Shown: one piece after another, positions 9,357 to 21,225 of the stretch
How the letters are laid out: every line of letters starts with the position of its first letter
Numbering within the stretch: the stretch's first letter is position 1
DNA from: Enhygromyxa salina
GTDB lineage: Bacteria > Myxococcota_A > Polyangia > Nannocystales > Nannocystaceae
NCBI RefSeq assembly: GCF_002994635.1
Contig: NZ_PVNL01000115.1
Coordinates: 1 to 64,000, forward strand
Direction of reading: 5' to 3'
Length of the DNA: 64,000 nt
Position numbers and translations under genes: made by a program
Notes under the pieces: generated by a model
Databases searched by the model: none
What the model was told of the DNA's origin: nothing
What the model saw: only the letters and a program-made list of their open reading frames with translations

Positions 9357-10000
9357 CAGCGCACACCGCCGTCGCGGATCGTGTCGACTTGGCGCTTGTT
9401 GTCGGTGCGCTTCTTGACGATCAGGTCGATGGTGCGGATCTTCCCGTTCTTCTTCTTGAACAGGTAGACGTTGTTCTTCTCGGCCAGCGACGCGAGCTTG
9501 CCCTGCGTCATCTGCTTGGTCTCACGCCGGAAGTAGGCCTTGGGGTCGAGGTAGCCCTCGCGCTTGGGCACGGTGTTGAGCCGGAACACGCCGTCCTCGG
9601 TCTGCACGAACCCGTAGGCGCAGTCCTTGTCCTTGCAGCGCGAGCTGTAGGTGACCCACAGCTTGGGCGCGCCGTTGCTGTCTTGGCTGTCGATGATCTG
9701 GCCCATGGTCGAGCGGCTGATGATCACCCGCAGCAGCTGGCGGTCCTGCGAGGTGTTGATCGTGCGGTCGACCTCGTAGGTCGCGTTCCGATTGTCCGCC
9801 TCGTAGACGACGATCAGTCGCTTGTTGACGTAGACGCGGAGGGCCTCGACGGCCTGCTCGCGCTTGTCGATCCGCTCGAACTCTGCTGGCGAGAGCACGA
9901 GGCGCCTCGCGCAGCTCGAACTCGTGAGCAGCCCGACGGACAGAGCAAAGACGCTCAGCGCCTTCAAGACTCGCTGACGGTAATCACCCGGCGCGCGCAT
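9356..10000 (-). CDS. probable lipoprotein of unknown function
   Basis: The 214-residue product has an N-terminal signal (VLKALSVFALSVGLLTSSSC) with a probable lipidated Cys at 30; the lipobox is weak. The mature protein is basic and mixed alpha/beta with no recognised domain. It is the first gene of a two-gene operon, its TGA sharing one base with the ATG of the next lipoprotein. It is divergent from the FHA/CpaF-like gene, with about 370 bases of shared control region between them. Confidence 0.75.
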   Translation of the reverse strand: MRAPGDYRQRVLKALSVFALSVGLLTSSSCARRLVLSPAEFERIDKREQAVEALRVYVNKRLIVVYEADNRNATYEVDRTINTSQDRQLLRVIISRSTMGQIIDSQDSNGAPKLWVTYSSRCKDKDCAYGFVQTEDGVFRLNTVPKREGYLDPKAYFRRETKQMTQGKLASLAEKNNVYLFKKKNGKIRTIDLIVKKRTDNKRQVDTIRDGGVR

Positions 10001-10367
10001 TTTCGGTGTTCAGGCGTACAGCAGCGCTGTACTGAAGTCAACGTGATCCGATCGCGAAGCCACGCGGCCTCGTTGACGGTCTGGTCGCTGGGTCCCCTCG
10101 AGACGTTCGTACAGTTCATGGGCGATCCGAAGATCGGTCGCGCAGGCGTGGGTTGAGGCCGGTATGGGGTGAGATCGCTGGCTCACGGGGGCGCTCTCGC
10201 TCGCGCGCGTGGGCGCGAGGCCACCAGGCGGGATGGGGCGCGTGGCCGGTGTGGATCTGCGGGGGTGTCCGGGGTGACCCACCGTGCGCGAGTTTGGTGA
10301 TGTCGAGACCAGAAACCGGTTGGAGCTAGGCCGCGCTCGGGTCATGCTCGGGGCCCGCAGGATCGGC
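10001..10367. promoter_or_regulatory. divergent control region between lipoprotein operon and FHA/CpaF-like gene
   Basis: About 370 bases with no supported gene. It must hold promoters for the leftward lipoprotein pair and probably a new promoter for the rightward fha/tssJKLM block. No clear consensus box or operator palindrome was recognised by eye. Confidence 0.4.
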
Positions 10368-13637
<3,270 letters not shown>

Positions 13638-13653
13638 ACTCTACCTGCTGTCC

Positions 13654-13702
13654 GCCATCTGCCATCTGCCATCTGCCATCTGCCATCTGCCATCTGCCAT
13701 CC
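13654..13702 (+). repeat. 7-base tandem repeat between fha and tssJ
   Basis: Six perfect copies of GCCATCT followed by one imperfect copy (GCCATCC) lie 16 bases after the stop of the FHA gene and about 60 bases before tssJ. The heptamer is not a multiple of three and is non-coding, so copy-number change would alter only the leader spacing of tssJ. Confidence 0.9.
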
Positions 13703-13760
13703 GGCCCCAGTGAACGCCCGCTGGCCAGCTCCGACTCCCCCTAGCACTCGTCCCGATCTC

Positions 13761-14465
13761 ATGTCCGTCATGCCTCACCTCGCTCGCTATCGTCACTCCA
13801 CTCGCGCCACCAGCTGGGCGCTCGGTCTCGCCTTGAGCCTCGGCGCGCTCACGCTCGGCGGCTGCAAGAACAAGGGCGACAAAGAGACCTGCAAGCCCGA
13901 CGAGTACGCGTTCAAAGAGATCGCCCTGCACATTCAGGCCGCCGCGGATCTCAACCTCGACGAAGAGGGCAACCCGTTGCCCACCGTCGTGCGCGTGTAT
14001 CAGCTCAACGGTGACCTGGCGATCCGCAGCCTCGACTTCACCGAGCTGTGGGAGGACCACGAGACCGCGCTCGGCGACGAGTACATCTCGGACAAAGAAT
14101 TTCAGATCTACCCGGACTCGACCGAGCTCATCAAGCTCACCCCCGAGAACGGCGTCAAGTACATCCTCGCGTTTGGCGTGTTCCAGCAGCCTGTCGGCAA
14201 CACCTGGTATCGCGTCTACGAGGTCCCCGACACCTACGGCAAGCAAGCCTGCGAGCTGAAGAGCGACGACGAAGATCCCGAGTCGCTCGGCGAACCGTGC
14301 ATGTACCTGTACCTCGAGCGCAACCAGATCGACGGCGGCAAGAACGTCCCCCCGGGCTTCGACGACGCCAACCTCGAGGGCGTGTGCACGCCGCTCTACT
14401 CGCCCAAGAAAGCCGCCGAAGACGACGGCGGCAAGAAGAAGAAGAAAAAGAAGAAAGACAAGTAG
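13761..14465 (+). CDS. tssJ: T6SS outer-membrane lipoprotein TssJ
   Basis: TssJ is the outer-membrane lipoprotein of the trans-envelope complex, binding the periplasmic part of TssM. The 234-residue product from ATG 13761 has a signal peptide and lipobox LGGC with Cys at 35. Next comes a transthyretin-like beta domain: ALHIQAAADLNLDEEGNPLP, then VRVYQLNG, which is a family landmark. The last residues are a run of Lys (KKKKKKKKDK). ATG 13710 or ATG 13770 are alternative starts. It precedes tssK by about 60 bases. Confidence 0.88.
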   Translation: MSVMPHLARYRHSTRATSWALGLALSLGALTLGGCKNKGDKETCKPDEYAFKEIALHIQAAADLNLDEEGNPLPTVVRVYQLNGDLAIRSLDFTELWEDHETALGDEYISDKEFQIYPDSTELIKLTPENGVKYILAFGVFQQPVGNTWYRVYEVPDTYGKQACELKSDDEDPESLGEPCMYLYLERNQIDGGKNVPPGFDDANLEGVCTPLYSPKKAAEDDGGKKKKKKKKDK

Positions 14466-14527
14466 TCGTCGCTCCGCCGCTCGCTCGGCCTGTCCTCCGC
14501 CTCCGCCCTCCGTCCCCGATTCCGACC

Positions 14528-15895
14528 ATGTCGACCACCAACCGCAAGCACTACGACCGCGTGATCTGGCGCGAGGGGATGTTGATCTCCCCGCAGCACC
14601 TCCAGCAGCAGGAACTGTTCGAAGAGCAGACGTTGCACGAGCGACTGGCGGCCTCGACTCCGCTCAGCTGGGGCGTGCAGGCCGTCGAATTCGACGCAGG
14701 GGCGCTCAAGAGCGGGCGCCTCGAGCTGACCCGCTTCGACGGCGTGATGCCCGACGGCACCGATCTGCGCGGCAAGATGTCGGTGCCCTCGCGCACGATC
14801 GGCGATCACTTCCCGACCACCGCCAAGCAGCTCGAGGTCTCGCTCGGGCTGCCGGTCCTGCGCGAGGGCGTGTCCAACTTCCACGAGATCGACAGCGAGT
14901 GGCGCGGCCGCTACCTGGCCACGACCCGCTCGGTCGGCGACATCTCGATGAGCAAGAACACCCGCAACCTCGACGTCGGTCAGGCGGCGGCGGTGCTGCT
15001 GTTCGGCGAGGAAAAGGACGAGGACCACATCAAGCTCAAGGTCGCGGAGATCGTCCGCGACGAGGACGGCTCGTTCACGCTGTCCGACAGCTACATCCCG
15101 CCCGTGCTCCACATCGGCGCGTCGCCGGTGATCATGTCGGGGCTGCGCGAGATCATGAGCCTCTCGGTCGTCAAGCAGCGCGCGCTCACGGCCACCCGCC
15201 GCCAGCGCGACGCCGCCACGATCGAGTTCGCCGCCGCCGACGTGACCCGCTACCTGCTGCTCAACGCGATCAACTCGGGCATCCCGATGCTCAAGCACAC
15301 CAGCGAAGAGCCCAACACCTCGTCGTTGGCCGCGTACCTGATGTTGCTGCAGTACGCGGGCGGGCTGTGCAGCTTCACCGGTGAGTTCGACCCGTCGAGC
15401 TTCCCGCGGTTTCAGTACCTGGATCTGCGCAACTGCTTCTTGCCGATGTTCCAGAACATCAAGACGATGCTCGGCGCCGCGGTCAAGGACATGAGCATCA
15501 AGATCCCGCTCGAGGCCCGCGAGGACGGCATGTGGATCGGCCGGCTCTCGGAGCAGCGCATGATCGACTGCAAGGACTGGGTGCTGGCGGTCGAGTCCGA
15601 CTCGCCCGAGCAGCAGGTCGCCAACAAGCTGCCGCAGCTGTCCAAGATGTCGTCGTGGAAGCAGATCAGCGCGATCGTCAAGTCGGCGACCCCCGGCGTG
15701 CCGCTGCAGCCGACCCATCGCCCGCCCAACGAGATCGCGATCAAGCCCAACCAGGTCTACTTCATGATCAAGAAGGACGACCGCTACTGGCGCGACGTGC
15801 TGGCCGAGCGAACGATCGCAATCTACGTGCCGCCGCCCTTCGACCCCAAGCACGCGAAGATCACCATGATGGGCATCCCTCGCACCGACGGCTGA
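14528..15895 (+). CDS. tssK: T6SS baseplate-membrane adaptor TssK
   Basis: TssK connects the baseplate wedges to the TssLM membrane complex. The 455-residue product has the family length. Its N-terminus (VIWREGMLISPQHLQQQELF) matches the conserved TssK start, and later segments (PPVLHIGASP, the YLLLNAINSGIPMLKH helix region and KPNQVYFMIKKDDRYW near the C-terminus) fit the shoulder, middle and head domains. Start ATG 14528. The upstream open frame to 14048 lies in tssJ and is not real. tssL follows after 10 bases. Confidence 0.95.
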   Translation: MSTTNRKHYDRVIWREGMLISPQHLQQQELFEEQTLHERLAASTPLSWGVQAVEFDAGALKSGRLELTRFDGVMPDGTDLRGKMSVPSRTIGDHFPTTAKQLEVSLGLPVLREGVSNFHEIDSEWRGRYLATTRSVGDISMSKNTRNLDVGQAAAVLLFGEEKDEDHIKLKVAEIVRDEDGSFTLSDSYIPPVLHIGASPVIMSGLREIMSLSVVKQRALTATRRQRDAATIEFAAADVTRYLLLNAINSGIPMLKHTSEEPNTSSLAAYLMLLQYAGGLCSFTGEFDPSSFPRFQYLDLRNCFLPMFQNIKTMLGAAVKDMSIKIPLEAREDGMWIGRLSEQRMIDCKDWVLAVESDSPEQQVANKLPQLSKMSSWKQISAIVKSATPGVPLQPTHRPPNEIAIKPNQVYFMIKKDDRYWRDVLAERTIAIYVPPPFDPKHAKITMMGIPRTDG

Positions 15896-15905
15896 GAGCG
15901 ATCAG

Positions 15906-16580
15906 ATGGAACGAATCAACGAGGTCACCAAGGACTGCTTCAACGCGCTGATCCAGTTCCGCTCGCTCGACGCGGCCTCGGCGGTCTCGCCCCAGATGCC
16001 GTACCAGCGGCTGTGCGGGTTCATCGATCAGATGCTGACCAACGCCCGCCAGGCCAAGTACGAGGAGTTTGACGTCGTCGACATGGCCTACGCCGTGGTC
16101 GCGCTCGCCGACGAGCTCGCGCTGCACAAGGGCGGGGCGATCCGCGACTTTTGGATGCAGCGGCCGCTGCAGCTGCACTACTTCAACGAGAACCTGGCCG
16201 GCGAGGGCTTCTTTCACCGGCTCAACGCCGTGATGAGCGACCCCGGCCGGATCGAGATCCTGCGCGTCTACTACGTGTGCCTGCTGCTCGGGTTTCAGGG
16301 GCAGTACGCGATCCGGGGCGGCGAGCTCGAGCTCGACACGATCATTCGCCGGGTCAAAGAGGCGCTGCGCAACGACCTCAAGGATCAGCCGCTCTCGGTC
16401 CAGCCGCTGCGCCCCAAAGAGGACACGGGCCGGGCCGACGGCTTCCCGGCCGTGTGGGTCGCCCTGTTCTTCTTGTTGTTCTCACTCGGGCTGTTGATCG
16501 TCCTGCGTATCGGCCTCGACAAGCAGACCAAGAACGTGGTCGAGCGTGTCCAACCCATGATGCAGCCCGCCGACGGCTGA
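15906..16580 (+). CDS. tssL: T6SS inner-membrane protein TssL (DotU/IcmH family)
   Basis: TssL is an inner-membrane partner of TssM with a cytoplasmic hook-like domain. The 224-residue product has the DotU pattern: YVVALADE-like segment AYAVVALADELAL, then FWMQRPLQLHYF, GEGFFHRL and YVCLLLGFQGQYAI. A single C-terminal membrane helix covers about residues 183-205 (VWVALFFLLFSLGLLIVL). There is no C-terminal peptidoglycan-binding OmpA domain, so anchoring to the wall must come from another protein. Start ATG 15906. Confidence 0.95.
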   Translation: MERINEVTKDCFNALIQFRSLDAASAVSPQMPYQRLCGFIDQMLTNARQAKYEEFDVVDMAYAVVALADELALHKGGAIRDFWMQRPLQLHYFNENLAGEGFFHRLNAVMSDPGRIEILRVYYVCLLLGFQGQYAIRGGELELDTIIRRVKEALRNDLKDQPLSVQPLRPKEDTGRADGFPAVWVALFFLLFSLGLLIVLRIGLDKQTKNVVERVQPMMQPADG

Positions 16581-16611
16581 CCGTGCTGACTGGATCATTC
16601 GGAGTCCTCCC

Positions 16612-19600
16612 ATGCTGAAGTACATCTTCGCTGCGCTGTTGATCCTGGTCGTCTGGGGCTTGTGGTGGTTCCTCAAGCTGCCGGTCTGGGTCGCCGTCCT
16701 CGCCACTGTCATCATCGTCCTGGTCCTGGTCGCGATCGTCGTCTGGGGCATCCTCAAGGCCCGCCGCGCCGCCAACAAGATCGAGAAGGCGCTCGCCAGT
16801 CAGGGCGCCGCCCAGGCCGCGGGCGCGCGCCCGGACATGCAGGCCGATATCAACGCGATGTCGTCCGAGTTCAACAAGGCCGTCGGCGCGCTCAAGGGCT
16901 CGAAGCTCGGCAAAGAGGCGCTCTACGCCCTGCCTTGGTACGTGATCATTGGCCCGCCCGGCGTCGGCAAGAGCACGGCCCTGCGCAACTCGGGGCTGCA
17001 GTTCCCGTACCTGTCCGAGAAGGGCGGGGGCGCGGTCAAGGGCATCGGCGGCACCCGCAACTGCGACTGGTGGATGACCAATCAGGCGGTGATCGTCGAC
17101 ACCGCGGGCCGCTACACCACCGAGGACACCGATCGCGACGAGTGGATCGCGTTTTTGGATCTGCTCAAGGACACCCGGCCCAAGCGGCCGATCAACGGGA
17201 TCCTGCTCGCGGTCTCGGTCGCCGATCTCGCCCTCGCGGCCGAGGGTGAGATCAACACCATGGCAACCAAGATCCGGGCCCGGATCGACGAGGTCACCAA
17301 GCACCTCGAGATGTCGGTCCCGGTCTACGTGCTGTTCACCAAGTGTGACCTGCTGCCCGGCTTCGTCGAGATGTACTCGGAGATGGGCAAGAACGAGCGC
17401 AAGTCGATCTGGGGCTTCACGCTGCCGGTCACGGGCGCCTACGCGGGCGTCGATCCAACCGGGACCTTCTGCGATCAGTTCGACCGCCTCGCCGACCGAA
17501 CCGAGCAGCGATCCCTGCGGCGGATGGGCGACGATCGTCGGGTCGAGTCACGCGGCAAGATCTACGAGTTCCCCCAGCACTTCGAGCTGCTCCGCGACAA
17601 CCTGGCCAGCTTCATCGGCCTGGTGTTCACCGGCAACGTCTACGCCGAGACCCCGATGCTGCGCGGCTGCTACTTCACCAGCGGCACCCAGGAGGGCCGG
17701 CCGATCGATCGCCTGATGGGCTCGATGGCCCAGGCGTTCGGCATGCAGTCGGCGCTGGCTGGCCAGCCCCAGGTCGAGGCTCGCAGCTACTTCCTGGGCA
17801 ACCTGTTCAACAAGGTCATCTTCGCCGACCGCGAGCTCGCGCGGCGCAGCTCCAAGCACGTCCGCAAGGCGTCGATCATCAAGTGGGCGGGCGCGAGCAG
17901 CATCTTCGCGACCGCGGTCGGGCTGTGTGTGCTCCCGGTCCGCTCGATGAAGGCCAACCAACAGGTGCTCGCGACCGTCAGCGGCGCCGTCGACACGGTC
18001 GGCGACGAGGAGGCCGACGACGGCGCGCCGATCCCCAACGTCGATCGCCTGTACCCGCTCTACGAGGCCCAGACCGAGCTCTACGGGTATGAGCACGACT
18101 CGCGGCCGTTCAAGCTGCGCTGGGGCATGTACCAGGCCGGCGAGCTGCAAAAGCCCACCCGCTCGCTGTTTGGTCGCTCGGTCCGCGAAGAGCTGGTCGT
18201 GCCCATGATGAAGGACAAGCAGCTCGAGCTGACCAACTTCGCCGCCCGCTACCCGGGCGACGAGGACGAGCCGCCGGCCGACGAGTCGAGCAACGCCCAC
18301 GACATGCTGCGGGCCTACCTGCTGCTCGCCAACGACTTCAGCGAGTACAAGCCCGATCTGCTGTCCGAGCAGCTCGGGCTCGAGCGCAACCGCGAGAACA
18401 ACTGGCTCGGCCACCAGGTCGCGCTGTGGTGGGCCGAGGCCATGCTGGTCGACCCCGAGTCCGAGAGCTTCCGCAAGATGGAGACCGTGACCAGCACCTA
18501 CGTCACGGTGCTGCGCGAGGAGACCGAGCTCGAGCTCGAGATCGACGAGGCCATGGTCGAGTCGGTTCGCAAGGTCCTGCGCCGCAGCGATCGGACCGAG
18601 ACCTGGCTGGCCGAGCTCATCGCCGAGGCCGGCAACGTCGACGGCGTCAAGGACATCACCCTCGCCACGCTCAAGCTCGGCACCAACGTCTACAAGAACG
18701 ACGGCGTCAAGGTCCGCGGCGCGTTCACCCGGTTTGGCTGGGAGAAGTACTGCCGGATCGAGCTCGCCAAGGACCAGGGCGAGTTCGTCGGCAGCGAGTG
18801 GGTGCTCGGCCTGACCGACAAAGAGGCCAAAGAGCGGCGCATGACCGACCGCCTGCGGCTGCGCTCGCGCTACATGGATCAGTACATCAAGGAGTGGGAC
18901 CAGTTCGTCGCCAAGATCTACGTCGACGCGTCCAGTGATCTGGTTGGCTCGCTCAAGATGTTCCAGGACCTCGCGCGTGGCGGCACGCCGCTGCGGGTGC
19001 TGCTCAACCACGTCGCGTGGCACAGCGAGCTCAAAGAAGAGGAGCGCGAGGCTGGCACCGTGCCCTGGTACCACCCCGATCAGCTGCCCAAGGACGTCCG
19101 CGCCAAGGTCGAGGCGACCACGCCCGAGGGCACCAAGGCGTTCTACGCCAACAAGGACGTCAAGGACTACTTCGCGCCCTTCGTCGGGTTTGGCGTCGAC
19201 ATCAGCACTCCGGCCGAGGGCCCCGACGGTCCGCCAGCGGTCGCGGGCGCCCTGCAGATCGACGTGTACGCCGAGCAGCTCACCGCCGTCCGCGACGCCC
19301 TGCAAGCCGCCGTCGACGACCGCGCCGAGCTCGACGCGCTGGCCAAGAAGCTGCGGACCACCACGCAGGCCGTCAAGGGCCAGATCTCCGAGCAGCAAGA
19401 GCCATGGCGCAACCGCTATGACCGGATCTTGCGTCCGCCCTTCGACGCCGTCCGCGGGGTCGTCGAGGGCGGCCAGGCGGCGGGCACGGGCGCCTCGTGG
19501 TGCGCGGCCGTCTACATCCCGTTCGACGGCGAGGTCGCCGGCAAGTACCCCTTCAACCCCAAGGGCTACGATCTGCCGATCGGCGAATTCAGCAAGTGGT

Positions 19601-20268
19601 TCGCCCCCGACCAGGGCCCGATCTGGGAGTTCTACAACGCCTCGCTGGCGTCTCGCATCCAAAAGAGCGGCAACGCGTTCAGCCTGGTCGACGGCGGCGC
19701 GGCCATGACCACGTCGTTCAACACCCAGGTGCCCCCGTTCTTGACGCAGGTCGGGGACATCGGCGCGGTGATGTTCCCGCCTGGCTCGGCCACGCCCAAG
19801 TTCGAGTTCGAGATCCAGATCGACGGCACCCCCGGCGTCTCCGAGATCACCCTCGAGGTCGACGGTCAGAAGGTCACCTATCGCAACGGTCCGCAGTCGT
19901 GGAAGCCCATGACGTGGCCCGGGACCGAGGGGGCTCCGGGCGCGAGCATCAAGGCCAAGGGCCTGGGCAAGACCGGCGACGTGCTGCGCAAGGGCGACTG
20001 GGGCTTTTGGCACCTGCTCGAAGAGGCCACGGTCTCGGGCGCGGCTGGCCAGCAGGTCTACAGCATCAAGTGGGATCTGTCCGACCAACAGGTCGGGATC
20101 GTGACCATCCGGCTGCGACCCAAGCGGGCTGAGACCCCGCTGTTTGGCGTGCCCTCGCGCGGGTCCGGCAAGTACATGGGTCTGTTCAGCTCGCTGCGCG
20201 TGCCCAAGTCGATCATCAGCGGCTACTCGTGCTCGGCCGGCCCTGCTGAGGGCGAGGGCGCTAAGTGA
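16612..20268 (+). CDS. tssM: T6SS inner-membrane protein TssM (IcmF family)
   Basis: TssM spans inner membrane and periplasm and reaches TssJ. The 1218-residue product has two N-terminal membrane helices (about residues 4-20 and 24-48), a cytoplasmic GTPase-like domain with intact Walker A GPPGVGKST (114-122) and DTAGRY (163-168), and a third helix near 424-443 (IFATAVGLCVLPV). A large periplasmic IcmF region follows, ending in a beta-rich C-terminal part suited to TssJ contact. Retention of the P-loop suggests nucleotide binding, which only some TssM proteins keep. The gene overlaps tagF by four bases. Confidence 0.95.
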   Translation: MLKYIFAALLILVVWGLWWFLKLPVWVAVLATVIIVLVLVAIVVWGILKARRAANKIEKALASQGAAQAAGARPDMQADINAMSSEFNKAVGALKGSKLGKEALYALPWYVIIGPPGVGKSTALRNSGLQFPYLSEKGGGAVKGIGGTRNCDWWMTNQAVIVDTAGRYTTEDTDRDEWIAFLDLLKDTRPKRPINGILLAVSVADLALAAEGEINTMATKIRARIDEVTKHLEMSVPVYVLFTKCDLLPGFVEMYSEMGKNERKSIWGFTLPVTGAYAGVDPTGTFCDQFDRLADRTEQRSLRRMGDDRRVESRGKIYEFPQHFELLRDNLASFIGLVFTGNVYAETPMLRGCYFTSGTQEGRPIDRLMGSMAQAFGMQSALAGQPQVEARSYFLGNLFNKVIFADRELARRSSKHVRKASIIKWAGASSIFATAVGLCVLPVRSMKANQQVLATVSGAVDTVGDEEADDGAPIPNVDRLYPLYEAQTELYGYEHDSRPFKLRWGMYQAGELQKPTRSLFGRSVREELVVPMMKDKQLELTNFAARYPGDEDEPPADESSNAHDMLRAYLLLANDFSEYKPDLLSEQLGLERNRENNWLGHQVALWWAEAMLVDPESESFRKMETVTSTYVTVLREETELELEIDEAMVESVRKVLRRSDRTETWLAELIAEAGNVDGVKDITLATLKLGTNVYKNDGVKVRGAFTRFGWEKYCRIELAKDQGEFVGSEWVLGLTDKEAKERRMTDRLRLRSRYMDQYIKEWDQFVAKIYVDASSDLVGSLKMFQDLARGGTPLRVLLNHVAWHSELKEEEREAGTVPWYHPDQLPKDVRAKVEATTPEGTKAFYANKDVKDYFAPFVGFGVDISTPAEGPDGPPAVAGALQIDVYAEQLTAVRDALQAAVDDRAELDALAKKLRTTTQAVKGQISEQQEPWRNRYDRILRPPFDAVRGVVEGGQAAGTGASWCAAVYIPFDGEVAGKYPFNPKGYDLPIGEFSKWFAPDQGPIWEFYNASLASRIQKSGNAFSLVDGGAAMTTSFNTQVPPFLTQVGDIGAVMFPPGSATPKFEFEIQIDGTPGVSEITLEVDGQKVTYRNGPQSWKPMTWPGTEGAPGASIKAKGLGKTGDVLRKGDWGFWHLLEEATVSGAAGQQVYSIKWDLSDQQVGIVTIRLRPKRAETPLFGVPSRGSGKYMGLFSSLRVPKSIISGYSCSAGPAEGEGAK

Positions 20269-21212
20269 GCAGCGTCGGGCTGTTCGGCAAGACCCCGTCG
20301 GCGCGAGACTTCGTCCGCGTCAACATCGGGGCGCCGGTCGTGCGTGCGTTCGACGAGTACCTGCGCGAGAGCGTGATGACGCTGCCGTCGATGCGCGCTC
20401 ACCTGCCGCCCGAGCCGCTGCCCTTCATGTTCCGGGCGCCCGGCGACGACGGCCACATCATCGGCGTGATGAAGGGCAGCCAAGACGGCGTCGGTCGCGA
20501 GTTTCCGCTCGCGATCTTTCATCACCTCGACGGGGTCGCCCACGCCCGCAGCTGGCCGGCGCTGCCCTACGCCTACTCACCCTTCATCGCCGCCGCGGCC
20601 GAGCTGCTCGACAAGGTCGACAGCGTCGACATGGCCCACGTGCCGGCCCTGCTCGAGCAGCTGCCCGTGCCCTCCGACGCCGCGATCGGGCTGGCGATGC
20701 AGAACACCTGGCAGATGCTCTCGAACGTCTCGGCCGACGAGCTGCTCGATCGCCTGTTCTCGCGGCCGACCGGCAACCCCGAGGGCGAGCGCTGGAACGA
20801 CGATCACATCTACGGCATCGGCATGCTGCTCAACGGCTGCTACCGGGCGGGTGGCCGCCCACCTCGAGGTGGGCCGGCGATCACCATGGACTGCCCCGTG
20901 ACCTCCGACGCCGAGCTGTTGTTCTGGCTCGAGCTCGCCCGCAGGATCTTGCGCTGGCCCTCGCCGCCGAGCTTCATGTGGTCGCGTCGGCAATACCGGA
21001 TGTTGTTGATCCTGGGCACGCCGGGCGCGAAGCTGTTGGGCGTGTTGGGCACACCAGGCACCTTCGACGAGCAGATCTGGCCGTTGCTCGCCGACGACGA
21101 AGAGGTCGCGGCCCGCGGAGGCAGGTTGTTGACGCCGCACCAGCGCGCCGCGATCGACCGCCCCGGCCAGAGCGGCGCGGGCTTGCTCGACGGGATCGCG
21201 CCCAACCGCTGA
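20265..21212 (+). CDS. tagF: T6SS-associated protein TagF (ImpM family)
   Basis: TagF proteins act as post-translational repressors of T6SS firing in Pseudomonas and Agrobacterium (established for the family). The 315-residue product begins with the hallmark VGLFGKTPSARDFVRVN and continues with PFMFRAPGDDGHIIGVMKGS and GREFPLAIF. It starts at GTG 20265, overlapping the tssM stop (GTGA), so the two are translationally coupled. There is no fused PppA phosphatase domain, and none is seen elsewhere in the window. Confidence 0.9.
   Translation: MSSVGLFGKTPSARDFVRVNIGAPVVRAFDEYLRESVMTLPSMRAHLPPEPLPFMFRAPGDDGHIIGVMKGSQDGVGREFPLAIFHHLDGVAHARSWPALPYAYSPFIAAAAELLDKVDSVDMAHVPALLEQLPVPSDAAIGLAMQNTWQMLSNVSADELLDRLFSRPTGNPEGERWNDDHIYGIGMLLNGCYRAGGRPPRGGPAITMDCPVTSDAELLFWLELARRILRWPSPPSFMWSRRQYRMLLILGTPGAKLLGVLGTPGTFDEQIWPLLADDEEVAARGGRLLTPHQRAAIDRPGQSGAGLLDGIAPNR
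20857..20874. repeat. perfect 18-base palindrome inside tagF
   Basis: GCCCACCTCGAGGTGGGC is a perfect inverted repeat with no spacer. It lies within the tagF coding region, so it may be only a coding coincidence or a protein-binding site. Confidence 0.6.
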
Positions 21213-21225
21213 AAGACCCGCGACC

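Noticed and set aside
13654-13702. Short direct repeats considered as a CRISPR array
   Set aside because: The repeats are contiguous heptamers without spacers and there are no cas genes.
17548-20088. 846-codon open frame antisense to tssM
   Set aside because: A shadow of the TssM reading frame; composition is repetitive Asp/Val/Leu/Gly with no domain.
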